Source: Streptomyces sp. NBC_00414 (GTDB lineage Bacteria > Actinomycetota > Actinomycetes > Streptomycetales > Streptomycetaceae). From it: a stretch of DNA of 64,000 bases. Numbering within the stretch: the stretch's first letter is position 1; each line of letters starts with the position of its first letter. The notes beneath the pieces are model-generated. The model ran no database searches. It saw nothing but the letters and a program-made list of their open reading frames with translations, and had not been told where the DNA came from. Shown piece after piece: positions 16,289 to 24,658 of the stretch. The stretch lies in the NCBI RefSeq assembly GCF_036038375.1, contig NZ_CP107935.1, positions 4,836,001-4,900,000 on the forward strand, read 5' to 3'. Position numbers and translations under genes: made by a program.

Positions 16289-16717
16289 TCACCCCCAGTC
16301 GCGCCCGGAACGCCCACGCTTCGTATCGCCCCGCTGCTTCTTCTCACGGAGCCGACGTTCGTTGATCCCACGCGGAATGCGGGTGGCCCGGCGGGCCCTG
16401 GGCGGCGGGGCACTGGCCTCGGCGAGCAGCGAGGCGAGCCGCACGGCGGCCGTCTCGCGGTTGCGCCACTGGGACCGGTGCTCGGAGGCGCGCACGGCGA
16501 CGACCCCGTCGACCAGCCGGTCGGCGAGCTTGGCGAGTGCCCGCTCCTTCCACACCGGCGGCAGCGACTCCGTCTTCGCGAGGTCGAAGCGCAGTTCGAC
16601 CTGCGAGTCGGTCGTGTTGACGTGCTGGCCGCCCGGCCCGGAGGAGCGCGAGAAACGCCACATGAGCTCGGCCTCGGGCAGCGAGACGGAGCCACGGATG
16701 ACGTAGGGACCGGACAT
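16289..16717 (-). CDS. arfB: Alternative ribosome-rescue factor ArfB (peptidyl-tRNA hydrolase, GGQ domain)
   Basis: Single-domain class I release-factor homologue that frees stalled ribosomes by hydrolysing peptidyl-tRNA. The catalytic GGQ lies in SRSSGPGGQHVNTTDSQ (residues about 22-38), and the basic C-terminal tail, rich in Arg and Lys (ERRLREKKQRG), is the part that enters the mRNA channel. With the start at 717 of the 16-kb line (MSGPYVIRG) it has 142 residues, as expected; a long in-frame extension upstream is ignored. It is divergent from terD. Confidence 0.92.
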   Translation of the reverse strand: MSGPYVIRGSVSLPEAELMWRFSRSSGPGGQHVNTTDSQVELRFDLAKTESLPPVWKERALAKLADRLVDGVVAVRASEHRSQWRNRETAAVRLASLLAEASAPPPRARRATRIPRGINERRLREKKQRGDTKRGRSGRDWG

Positions 16718-16964
16718 GGACCCATGGTCCCCTGTCTGTCCGGTCCACGTCACCAGCTTTTCGCCACCGGAACGGTCACCGCCCCGTACCCGACCCGGCG
16801 CGGAGCGGCCCTCCCACCCCCAGGTAAAGAAAGTAAAGAGGAGCGGAACCCTGGGGACCCCCATCGGCGTTCTTAGGGATGGCGGTAGCTTCGTCCCGTA
16901 CGAAGCCCGACGCGCACCACCGCACGACCCGTACGTACAAATAACGAGGGAAGGACTCCCAACC

Positions 16965-17540
16965 ATGGCTGTAAGCCTGTCCAAGGGTGGCAACGTCTCG
17001 CTGACCAAGGAGGCTCCGGGCCTGACCGCCGTCACCGTGGGCCTCGGCTGGGACGTCCGCTCCACCACGGGAACCGACTTCGACCTGGACGCCTCGGCCA
17101 TCGCGGTCAACCCCGAGGGCAAGGTCTACTCGGACGCCCACTTCATCTTCTTCAACAACAAGCAGACCCCGGACCAGACGATCGTCCACACGGGCGACAA
17201 CCGCACGGGTGAAGGCGCCGGCGACGACGAGGCGATCAACGTCAACCTCGCGGGCCTCCCGGCCGACGTCGACAAGATCGTCTTCCCGGTGTCCATCTAC
17301 GACGCGGAGACCCGCTCGCAGAACTTCGGCCAGGTCCGCAACGCGTACATCCGCATCGTGAACCAGGCCGGTGGCACCGAGATCGCCCGTTACGACCTCT
17401 CGGAGGACGCGGCCACGGAGACGGCCATGGTCTTCGGCGAGCTGTACCGCAACGGCGCCGAGTGGAAGTTCCGCGCGGTCGGCCAGGGCTACGCGTCCGG
17501 CCTGACGGGCATCGCCAAGGACTTCGGCGTCAACGTCTGA
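16965..17540 (+). CDS. terD: TerD-family calcium-binding stress protein
   Basis: TerD-domain protein of 191 residues, the standard size. It starts MAVSLSKGGNVSLTK, has the signature WDVRSTTGTDFDLDASA and the acidic Ca2+-binding stretch HTGDNRTGEGAGDDEAI. In Streptomyces such proteins are tied to tellurite and oxidative stress and to normal differentiation; the molecular role is unclear. ATG 16965 has GAGGGAAGG upstream. A strong terminator follows. Confidence 0.94.
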   Translation: MAVSLSKGGNVSLTKEAPGLTAVTVGLGWDVRSTTGTDFDLDASAIAVNPEGKVYSDAHFIFFNNKQTPDQTIVHTGDNRTGEGAGDDEAINVNLAGLPADVDKIVFPVSIYDAETRSQNFGQVRNAYIRIVNQAGGTEIARYDLSEDAATETAMVFGELYRNGAEWKFRAVGQGYASGLTGIAKDFGVNV

Positions 17541-17560
17541 CCCAGCACGCGCACGACACA

Positions 17561-17600
17561 CGAGGGGCCCGGTACGGCTGCAGCCGTACCGGGCCCCTCG
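17561..17600 (+). terminator. Rho-independent terminator after terD
   Basis: Perfect 19-bp inverted repeat, CGAGGGGCCCGGTACGGCT and its complement, with a 2-base loop, 20 bases past the terD stop. Confidence 0.9.
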
Positions 17601-17759
17601 GTCTTCCCCCGGAGCCCCCTGCGGCAGCACCCGAAAGGGGCCCGAGGAACGGCGCGCCCGCCCCCACGCCCCCACAGACAACTCCCCGGACTCCGGACGC
17701 CCAGCCCCCACCCTCCCCGAAACCCTCAGGAGGCATCCGGAGCGCCTACCCTGCCCGGG

Positions 17760-18275
17760 GTGATCCTCGAACCGCTCGCCCTCACCCCGGACCGCGACCT
17801 GCCGGGCCCCCTCCTCACGGAACTCACCGCCCTCTACGCCTCGAACCACGCGTTCTACGCCCTCAGCGGCGACTTCCCCGACCCGCACGACATCCGCCCG
17901 GAGCAGGTGGCGAAGGCACTGGCGGACGAGCTGGCCAACCCGGACGTGGAGGTCCTGCAGGCCCGCAGCGCCGGACAGCTCGTCGCGGTCGCGATCACAC
18001 TCGCGCACCATCCGGACCCGGGCGACCCCGATCCCTGGATCGGCCTGCTGCTGGTCGACGCGGCACACCAGGGCAAGGGCCACGGACGGCGGCTGGCGGC
18101 ACACATCGAGGCCCGCTTCCGCGAGGCGGGCAGGGACGCCGTACGCCTGGCGGCCCTGGACAACAACCCAGGAGCCTTCGCCTTCTGGACGACCATCGGC
18201 TACGAGACGATCGGCCACCGCAAGGACCGCCAACTGGGCCGCCCCTGCACGGTGCTGCGCAAGATCCTCCACTGA
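17760..18275 (+). CDS. GNAT-family N-acetyltransferase
   Basis: Acetyl-CoA-dependent acetyltransferase of 171 residues. The acetyl-CoA loop is HQGKGHGRRLA (Q-x-x-G-x-G pattern, residues about 101-111), preceded by the beta-4 strand PWIGLLLVD and followed by AALDNNPGAFAFWTTIGYE, the usual C-terminal motif. The substrate is unknown. The GTG start is at the beginning of the conserved region. No operon partner. Confidence 0.85.
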   Translation: MILEPLALTPDRDLPGPLLTELTALYASNHAFYALSGDFPDPHDIRPEQVAKALADELANPDVEVLQARSAGQLVAVAITLAHHPDPGDPDPWIGLLLVDAAHQGKGHGRRLAAHIEARFREAGRDAVRLAALDNNPGAFAFWTTIGYETIGHRKDRQLGRPCTVLRKILH

Positions 18276-18338
18276 CCCCGCCACGGCCGTCACAGCCACC
18301 CGGAACCACACGTGGCCCGGAATGACCCTCCTCGGGGA

Positions 18339-19742
18339 CTACCGAGCCGCCGGTCGCCCCTCCCCATAGAGCCAGTCCTCCCAGATCCCGGAGAAGTCCT
18401 CGTCCGGCGCCTTCTTCTCCACGTAGGCGGTGAAGTCGTCCGTGTCCGCGTTGCCGTGGCGCCGGGTGGTGGCCCAGCCCCGAAGGATGTCGTGGAACAA
18501 CTCGTCGCCGACGGTCTGGCGGATCTTGTGCAGCACCATGGCGCCCCGCTCGTACACGGGACTGTCGGAGATCCGCGCGGCACTCGGCGGCCGGGCGGGC
18601 GGGAAGTCCCAGACGGCGTCGTTGTCCGCCTTCTTGTCGAAATAGTCACCCTCGTACAGCGCGTCGAAGACGTCCTGCACGGAATCCCCGCCGTGGTCCT
18701 CGCCCCACAGCCACTCGGCGTACGTCGCGAAGCCCTCGTTCAGCCACATGTCGCGCCACGACCTGGGAGTGACGGAGTTCCCGTACCACTGGTGGACCAG
18801 CTCGTGCACGAGCAGCTCAACGCCGGGCACACCGGGAAACACGGGCCGGTTCTGGGTCTCCAGGGCGTACCCGGCGTCGTTCTCCCGCTCCACGATCGCG
18901 CCGGTCGACGAGAAGGGGTACGGCCCGAAGTTGAGCTCGGCCCACTCCACGACCTCAGGAATCCGACCGAGCACCGCCCCACTCGCCGCGGCCTCCTGCG
19001 GATCCACAGCCACATAGACAGGCAGCCCGCCCGCCTCAGACCGACGAATCCCGAACTTCCCCACGGCCATCACGGCCACGTAGGACGCCATGGGCTCCGG
19101 GACATGCCAATCAAAAACGGCACGCCCGCCCTTCACCGTCTTCCTCCTCAGCTCCCCGTTGGAGACGGCTTCCAGCCCTTCGGGCACGGCGATCGAGATG
19201 TCGTACGAGGCCTTGTCACCCGGGTGGTGGTTGCCGGGGAACCAGGCCATCGACCCGGTGGGCTCCCCCAGCCCCAGTGCCCCGTCCTCGGTGGGCAGCC
19301 ACCCTTCCTCCGACCCATCGGGATCGGTGATGACCTCCGGCACCCCGGAATAGCGAACAACGGCGACAAAGACATCCCCGCCGCCCAAGTCGTCCCGCGG
19401 CCGAACGGTCAGCTCATGATCCCCACTGCGGTTGAACCGCGCGGGCTTCCCCTCCACCTCGACCGACCGAACCCCCATGCCTTTCAGATCAAGGTTGAAC
19501 GCGCTGAGGTCCTTCTCCGCCCGAGCCCGGATCTCCGCCTTGCCCACCAGCCGGCGTGTCCGCGGCTCGTAGTCGAGCGTGAGCCCGTAATGCGTGACGT
19601 CGTACCCACCGTTCCCCGACTTGGGAAAGTAGGGATCCCGCACCCCGGGAGCCCCCGCGACGCCCCGCACACCTCCATCACAGCCGGCCAGAACACACAC
19701 CAGCAGAACGACAACGGGACCAAAGCCAGCAGACCGGGGCAT
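18339..19742 (-). CDS. Secreted M1-family zinc metallopeptidase lipoprotein
   Basis: Gluzincin aminopeptidase of the cell surface, 467 residues. An N-terminal signal peptide ends in the lipobox LAGC. The zinc site is HELVHQWYGN with the third ligand in NEGFATYAE, 18 residues further on. The M1 exopeptidase signature appears as ALETQNRP, a variant of GAMEN, so aminopeptidase specificity is uncertain. ATG 19742 is favoured because the signal peptide starts there; the frame is open 16 codons more. That ATG overlaps the divergent gene's ATG (19741) in a shared CATG. Confidence 0.9.
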   Translation of the reverse strand: MPRSAGFGPVVVLLVCVLAGCDGGVRGVAGAPGVRDPYFPKSGNGGYDVTHYGLTLDYEPRTRRLVGKAEIRARAEKDLSAFNLDLKGMGVRSVEVEGKPARFNRSGDHELTVRPRDDLGGGDVFVAVVRYSGVPEVITDPDGSEEGWLPTEDGALGLGEPTGSMAWFPGNHHPGDKASYDISIAVPEGLEAVSNGELRRKTVKGGRAVFDWHVPEPMASYVAVMAVGKFGIRRSEAGGLPVYVAVDPQEAAASGAVLGRIPEVVEWAELNFGPYPFSSTGAIVERENDAGYALETQNRPVFPGVPGVELLVHELVHQWYGNSVTPRSWRDMWLNEGFATYAEWLWGEDHGGDSVQDVFDALYEGDYFDKKADNDAVWDFPPARPPSAARISDSPVYERGAMVLHKIRQTVGDELFHDILRGWATTRRHGNADTDDFTAYVEKKAPDEDFSGIWEDWLYGEGRPAAR

Positions 19743-20280
19743 GGCGGCGATCCTAGAACGGCGTGACACCATCACCCACGTGCTCGACATCGGCTACGCC
19801 CTCTCCTCGCGCTTCCCGGACCCCCCGCAGACCGACTACCGCCGTGCGGACGTCCACGCTCTCCGCCACGACCTGTTCTGCGGGGACGTCTACCTCGCCG
19901 ACACGAAGGCGGACCGGGAGCTGTCCACAGGCTGGGGATGGGTGCCGGTGCTCGACTTCGCGTGGGCCCTGTGCGACATCGTCGAACAGCTCGACCAGGA
20001 CCCCATGGGCAGCAGGGCCTCCCGCCCCCAGCGCGCCGAACTGGACTTCACCGAGTCCACCGACCGCATGCTCTTCGAGCGCCGCTTCGGCTGGGTCGAC
20101 ATCGAGTCCGACTGGATGCCCGCCGACGAGCCCCCGCTCACCTTCTCCCACGCCGAACTCCGCCGTGAGGCCCGGGACTTCCTCCACGACATCCTGGCCG
20201 ACCTGACCGACCTCCACGAGGCGCTCCGCGACAACCCGGCAATCTGGAACCTTGAGGCCCGCTTCCCCCGCCTCCCCTGA
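19741..20280 (+). CDS. Conserved hypothetical protein (179 aa)
   Basis: I do not recognise a family. The protein is acidic and soluble, with Trp-rich central segments (GWGWVPVLDFAWALCDIVEQ, residues about 61-80) and no signal peptide or membrane helix. The frame has strong Streptomyces codon bias, so it is a real gene. The ATG at 19741 would leave no leader because it overlaps the start of the divergent peptidase gene; a GTG at 19780 is a possible alternative. Such hypothetical proteins often act as immunity-like or sensor proteins, but nothing here shows that. Confidence 0.7.
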   Translation: MAAILERRDTITHVLDIGYALSSRFPDPPQTDYRRADVHALRHDLFCGDVYLADTKADRELSTGWGWVPVLDFAWALCDIVEQLDQDPMGSRASRPQRAELDFTESTDRMLFERRFGWVDIESDWMPADEPPLTFSHAELRREARDFLHDILADLTDLHEALRDNPAIWNLEARFPRLP

Positions 20281-20342
20281 CACCTAGCGCACCCTCCCTG
20301 AGGGCTGCGCCCCCAGACCCCCCATCGGCCTGAACGGCCTCG

Positions 20343-20365
20343 TCCTCAAACGCCGGACGGGCTGA
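20343..20365. repeat. Dispersed repeat, family C, single copy
   Basis: The 23-base sequence beginning TCCTCAAACGCCGGACGGGC is identical to the one at 34646-34668 and to the inverted copy at 34713-34735. It sits just past the stop of the hypothetical gene. Confidence 0.8.
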
Positions 20366-20422
20366 AAGACGAACGCCCGGCCGCAGCCAGCCCACAAAGC
20401 CCCCGGCACCCGGCGACGGCGC

Positions 20423-20549
20423 GGGAGCGGGCCGTGCCGGTACGTCGAAAGCCCGCCGCGTAGGGCTCCTCCAGGAAGGGGCGCCCGACAAGACCAAGAG
20501 CAGTACACCCGGGGGCGGCGGGCTCGACGTACCGGCACGGCCCGCTCCC
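20423..20549. repeat. Long imperfect hairpin, possible miniature inverted-repeat element
   Basis: Left arm 20423-20458 and right arm 20516-20549 pair over 34 bp with a single 2-base bulge; 26 bp (GGGAGCGGGCCGTGCCGGTA...) are perfect. The 57-base loop has no open frame. It fills most of the 332-bp gap between two convergent genes. It may be a non-autonomous mobile repeat or a very stable bidirectional terminator. Confidence 0.75.
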
Positions 20550-20612
20550 ACCCCCGCCGCACCCCCGGCCCTCACCCTCACCCCCGCCAGACGGCGAAAC
20601 GCGCTCAAAAAG

Positions 20613-21290
20613 TCACACATCAACCCCCACCACCCGAACCCCCACCTCCGCAGCAAACACCCCCGCAAGATCCAACAACTGCGCCGGACTGATCACAGCC
20701 CCCGCCAGCCGATCAACCCCCCGCGAGAACCCCACCTCCGCGGCCCGCCGCAGATCCACGTCCGTCAGCGACACCCCGCTGAAGTCCGCCCCCTTCAGCA
20801 CACAGTCCACGAATTCGACCCGCTCCAGCCGAGCACCCCCGAAGTCCGGCTCGACCAGCACGCACCCCTCGAACACCACATCCCGGATCCGAGCCTCCCG
20901 CAGATTCAGGTAGTCGATCTTCCCCCCACGGAAGACCACCCGCTCCAGCACGGCGCCATGCATCTGCACCCCGCCCAGCCGGGCGTCGACCACTTCCACG
21001 TCCCGGAAGGTCGCCGACCCGAAGTCCGTCCCCACCCCCCGCATCCCGGTGAGCACGGAATCCAGCACCCGCGCATGATGCAGCCGCGTCTCGTCGACCG
21101 CGCACCCCGTCAGCGCGCAGTCCATGAACCGCGCACCCCCACCGTCCTGCCCCACGAAGTCCACGTCGGTGAACCGCAGCCCGTCATAGTCCCCGTCCGG
21201 CTCAAGCCCACCACCCTCGAACGGCTCCAGCGACGGCAGCCGCACCTCGGGCCGCCGCGCACCCTTCACCTTCACCGCTCTGCTCACCAT
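20613..21290 (-). CDS. Pentapeptide-repeat protein
   Basis: The body is a run of A(D/N)LXX-type pentapeptides, for example LRFTDVDFVGQ, ARFMDCALTGCAV, VLERVVFRGGKIDYLNL and LERVEFVDCVLKGADFSG, which fold as a right-handed square helix of about 35 turns or fewer. Some relatives mimic DNA and protect gyrase, but most have no known role. Start 21290 (MVSRAVKVKG) is preferred; the 27 codons upstream are Gly/Met-rich and look non-coding. The gene stands alone. Confidence 0.85.
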   Translation of the reverse strand: MVSRAVKVKGARRPEVRLPSLEPFEGGGLEPDGDYDGLRFTDVDFVGQDGGGARFMDCALTGCAVDETRLHHARVLDSVLTGMRGVGTDFGSATFRDVEVVDARLGGVQMHGAVLERVVFRGGKIDYLNLREARIRDVVFEGCVLVEPDFGGARLERVEFVDCVLKGADFSGVSLTDVDLRRAAEVGFSRGVDRLAGAVISPAQLLDLAGVFAAEVGVRVVGVDV

Positions 21291-21453
21291 CCCCCCATCC
21301 TGCACCCCACCACTGACAACACCCCGCCCCCCAAGAGCCCCCTCCATCCCCTCCATCTCCCCCCCACCCACCCAAGATCCCCGGATGTCACATCCCGAGC
21401 CCGCCAGGAGTCATGACGACAACCCAGAAACAGCCCAGAACGGAGACCCACCC

Positions 21454-22626
21454 ATGCACCGCATCACGATCATCGGCGGCGGCTTCGCCGGCCTCACCGC
21501 CGCCATCACCGCCGCGGAGGCAGGCGCCAAGGTCACCGTGTACGAGGCCCATCACACCCTCGGCGGCCGAGCCCGCACCGCCGAGGGCCCGTACAGGACG
21601 AACGAGGGCCCCCACGCCCTCTACAAGGGCGGCCCCCACTGGACCTGGCTCAAGCAGCGCGGCCTGCTCGGTGAACTGGCCCCGCTGCCACCCCTGGAAG
21701 CGGCCCGCCTCCGCCTCCGCCACAACGGCGCCCTGCGCCGCACCCCACCCCTGTCGATGCTGAAACTCCTCCGCCGCACGCCCCAACAGGCACCCGTCGA
21801 CCAGGATTTCACCACCTGGGCCACGGACATCGCGGGCGAGGAGGGCGCGACCGCCGCAGCCCACTACTCCGCGGTCGCCCTCTTCCACCACGCCCCGGGC
21901 ACCCTCTCCGCGGCCTTCGTCCAGGAACGCCTGCGCCGCGCCACGAAGCTCCCCCCGGAGGCGCACTACCCGCGCGGCGGCTGGGCGGGCGTCATCGACA
22001 GGATGGCGGGCCGCGCCTGGAACCTCGGCGTACGGGTGGAGACCCTGGCCCGCGTCGCCGCACTGCCCGCCGACCACGGCCCGGTCATCGTGGCCACCTC
22101 CCTGGACGCGGCCCGCACGCTCCTCCGGGACAGCTCCCTGACCTGGCCGAGCGGCCGTACGGCCCTGATCGACCTGGCCGTCCGCACCCGCCGCGGCGAC
22201 GCGTTCGCCGTCTCCGACCTCGACGCCCCGGGCTGGATCGAGCGGTTCACGGCCCAGGACCGTACCCTCGCCCCGCCCGGCGAACAGCTTCTCCAGGGTC
22301 AGATCCCGATCGCACCGCACGAGTCCCGCGCGGACGGCATCGCCCGCGCCGAGCAACTCCTCGACCTGGCCTTCCCGGCCTGGCGCGACCGGGTCACGTA
22401 CCGCCGGGAGGCACTGGCGAACGGCCGCACGGGCGCGGTCGATCCCCCGGGCACGAGCTGGCGCGACCGCCCACGCGTGGACCGAGGCGACGACGTCTAC
22501 CTGGCGGGCGACCAGGTGGCGGCCCCCGGCGTGCTGTCCGAGGTGTCCTTCAACAGCGCGCTGGAGGCGGTGTCCCTGGCCTTCAGGATCCGCACCAGGG
22601 CAGGCCTTGACCTCAAGCACGCTTGA
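21454..22626 (+). CDS. FAD-dependent oxidoreductase (NAD(P)-binding Rossmann, amine oxidase/phytoene desaturase-like)
   Basis: Protein of 390 residues with an N-terminal FAD-binding fold: HRITIIGGGFAGLTAAITAA (GxGxxG), the acidic YEAHHTLGGRART, and a C-terminal FAD motif VYLAGDQVAAPGVLSEVSFN. This pattern fits the flavin amine oxidase/desaturase superfamily. The substrate is unknown. ATG 21454 follows GGAG at a good distance and the flavin fold starts at once; an upstream in-frame ATG would add 23 low-complexity residues. Confidence 0.85.
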   Translation: MHRITIIGGGFAGLTAAITAAEAGAKVTVYEAHHTLGGRARTAEGPYRTNEGPHALYKGGPHWTWLKQRGLLGELAPLPPLEAARLRLRHNGALRRTPPLSMLKLLRRTPQQAPVDQDFTTWATDIAGEEGATAAAHYSAVALFHHAPGTLSAAFVQERLRRATKLPPEAHYPRGGWAGVIDRMAGRAWNLGVRVETLARVAALPADHGPVIVATSLDAARTLLRDSSLTWPSGRTALIDLAVRTRRGDAFAVSDLDAPGWIERFTAQDRTLAPPGEQLLQGQIPIAPHESRADGIARAEQLLDLAFPAWRDRVTYRREALANGRTGAVDPPGTSWRDRPRVDRGDDVYLAGDQVAAPGVLSEVSFNSALEAVSLAFRIRTRAGLDLKHA

Positions 22627-22700
22627 GGTCAAAAACTGGCAGTCGCGCACCCCGCCCCAAGCCCGACGCGACTCCGCAGCCACGCCTCCCAGGGGGACCC

Positions 22701-23714
22701 ATGCAAGCCACCCGCCTCCACACCTTCGGCCCGCCCGAGAACCTTACGTACGAGCGAACGGAAGCCCCCGTCCCCGCCCCCGGCCAGGTCCGTATCAAGG
22801 TCGCGGCCGCCGGCGTACATCTCCTGGACACCGCGCTCCGGGCAGGCGTCAAGGGCCCGTACCCGGAACTGCCCGACCTCCCCACGATCCCCGGCCGAGA
22901 GGTCGCCGGCACGGTCGAATCCCTCGGCGAGGGCGTGGCCGCCCTGTGGCTCGGCAAACAGGTCGTGGCCCATCTCGGCCTCAACCCCGGCGGCTACGCG
23001 GAACTGGCCGTCACAGACGTCGACCGCGTCCACGAGATCCCCGGGAACCTGGACTTCGCCCAAGCGGTCGCGATGATCGGCACGGGCCGTACGACGATGG
23101 GGATCCTCCAGTTCGCCGAACTGACCCCCGATTCCGTCGCCGTGATCCCCGCCGCGGCGGGCGGCATCGGCACCCTGCTCGTGCAGTACGCGAAGAACGC
23201 GGGCGCCACGGTGATCGGCCTGGCGGGCGGTTCGGACAAGGTGGCGCGGGTCGAGAAGAACGGCGCGGACCTGGCAGTCGACTACTTGGACCCTGACTGG
23301 CCGGACCAGGTGAGGCGGTTCCTCGGCAACCGCCCGGCCACAGTGGTCTTCGACGGCGTGGGCGGCGAAACGGCCCGCAAGGCAGTCGCACTCCTCACGC
23401 CCCGCACACCGCACGCACCACACCCCCCTCACCCCCGAGGCAGCCACATCGTCTTCGGCTGGTCGGGCACGGGCCTGCACGACGGCACCCCGTACCTCGT
23501 CGAAGGCGTGTCCCTGTCGGTCCTCGGCCCCGCCATGATGCAGAAGGCGGGCGGCCCCAACCCGATCCGCACCCTGGAACTGCGCGCCCTCGCCGAAGCA
23601 GCAGAGGGCCGCCTGGTCCCGGCGATCCACCGCTTCCCCCTCGCGGAAGCGGCCGCAGCGCACCGCGCGCTGGAGACCAGGGCCACACACGGCAAGGTGA
23701 TCCTGGAACCCTGA
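22701..23714 (+). CDS. Zinc-type alcohol dehydrogenase/NADPH:quinone oxidoreductase family protein
   Basis: Medium-chain dehydrogenase/reductase of 337 residues. The GroES-like N-terminal domain (QATRLHTFGPPENLTYER) is followed by the Rossmann domain with AAAGGIGTLLVQYAKNAGA (nucleotide loop, residues about 152-170). Catalytic zinc ligands are absent, as in quinone oxidoreductases. Likely reduces quinones or enones with NADPH. It starts 75 bp after the FAD oxidoreductase gene in the same direction. Confidence 0.87.
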   Translation: MQATRLHTFGPPENLTYERTEAPVPAPGQVRIKVAAAGVHLLDTALRAGVKGPYPELPDLPTIPGREVAGTVESLGEGVAALWLGKQVVAHLGLNPGGYAELAVTDVDRVHEIPGNLDFAQAVAMIGTGRTTMGILQFAELTPDSVAVIPAAAGGIGTLLVQYAKNAGATVIGLAGGSDKVARVEKNGADLAVDYLDPDWPDQVRRFLGNRPATVVFDGVGGETARKAVALLTPRTPHAPHPPHPRGSHIVFGWSGTGLHDGTPYLVEGVSLSVLGPAMMQKAGGPNPIRTLELRALAEAAEGRLVPAIHRFPLAEAAAAHRALETRATHGKVILEP

Positions 23715-23758
23715 CCCTCCACGACCCCAGCCCTTCCTTCCCCCCTTCCCCTCCCTCC

Positions 23759-24658
23759 TCAACGCCCCAACAACAGCAACGCGATGGCCACCTGCTCCTC
23801 GTCCAGCCCCTCCCCCTCCTCGACCTGCCACAGCGAGTTCTGAAGCACCCGCCCCAAGGTCCAGGCGCGCGCCCGTCCCCGATCCACCCCCAGCACCTCC
23901 GTCATCAGGTCGAAGCGGCGCGTGAACATCCCCTCCTCGAACCGGTTCCAGAGGGCGGGCAGCAGATCGAAGCAGGGATCACCGGCGAGCGGCTTCGGGT
24001 CGATGACGAGCCAGGGTTCGCGGTCGGCGGCGAGGACGTTCTCGAAGTGCAGATCCCAGTGCAGCAGCCGGTCCCCCGGCTCGCCCGCGACCTCGCGCAC
24101 GGCCGCCGCGCAGTCCGCGAGCAGCCGCCGGTCGTCCTCCGCCGCGAGGGACTCCAGCACCGGGGGCAGCCGCTCGAACATGCCCGCGGTGACGGAGTCC
24201 AGCCGCCGCAGACCCGCCGGCGCGGGCACAGCCGTGATCCGCGCCAGCAGCCCGGCCAGGATCGACGTCGCCTTCATCACATCCGGCACATCGGCCAACG
24301 GCCGGTCCTCGTCGAGCCGTTCCAGCAGCAGCGTGCCGGTCGCCGCGTCCTCGTCCAGCAGCCGTACGGCCCCGTCGCCGCCCCAGGTCCGCAGCGCCGG
24401 CCCCTCACCGGCCGTCTCCTCATCGACGTCCTGCAGCTTCAGTACGGCCGGTGTCCCGTCGCCGCGCACCACCGGCAGCACGACCGAGACCTGCCCGCTC
24501 ATCGGCGCCCCCTCCTGACGCAGCCCCCACTGCTCCAGGAACCGTCCGCCCCGCTCCAGCAGCCGCCCAAATCCCACCTTCACCACCCCCACCCTCTCCA
24601 GAACCACGAAATCCGAAGGAGACACCCACCACCTGGAGAAGCTAACGTCACCGCGCAT
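23759..24658 (-). CDS. Aminoglycoside/hydroxyurea-type phosphotransferase homologue (APH(6)/Hur family)
   Basis: Protein-kinase-like antibiotic kinase. It shows the catalytic loop HWDLHFENVLAA, the metal motif VIDPKPLAGDP, and an N-lobe segment AVLKLQDVDEE with the ATP-binding lysine. Relatives phosphorylate streptomycin or hydroxyurea; resistance is a prediction only. The N-terminus is shorter than usual for the family and the start is uncertain: ATG 24658 overlaps the divergent ATG at 24657, and GTG codons near 24600 follow an AGAGG. It could be a few to twenty codons shorter. Confidence 0.78.
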   Translation of the reverse strand: MRGDVSFSRWWVSPSDFVVLERVGVVKVGFGRLLERGGRFLEQWGLRQEGAPMSGQVSVVLPVVRGDGTPAVLKLQDVDEETAGEGPALRTWGGDGAVRLLDEDAATGTLLLERLDEDRPLADVPDVMKATSILAGLLARITAVPAPAGLRRLDSVTAGMFERLPPVLESLAAEDDRRLLADCAAAVREVAGEPGDRLLHWDLHFENVLAADREPWLVIDPKPLAGDPCFDLLPALWNRFEEGMFTRRFDLMTEVLGVDRGRARAWTLGRVLQNSLWQVEEGEGLDEEQVAIALLLLGR

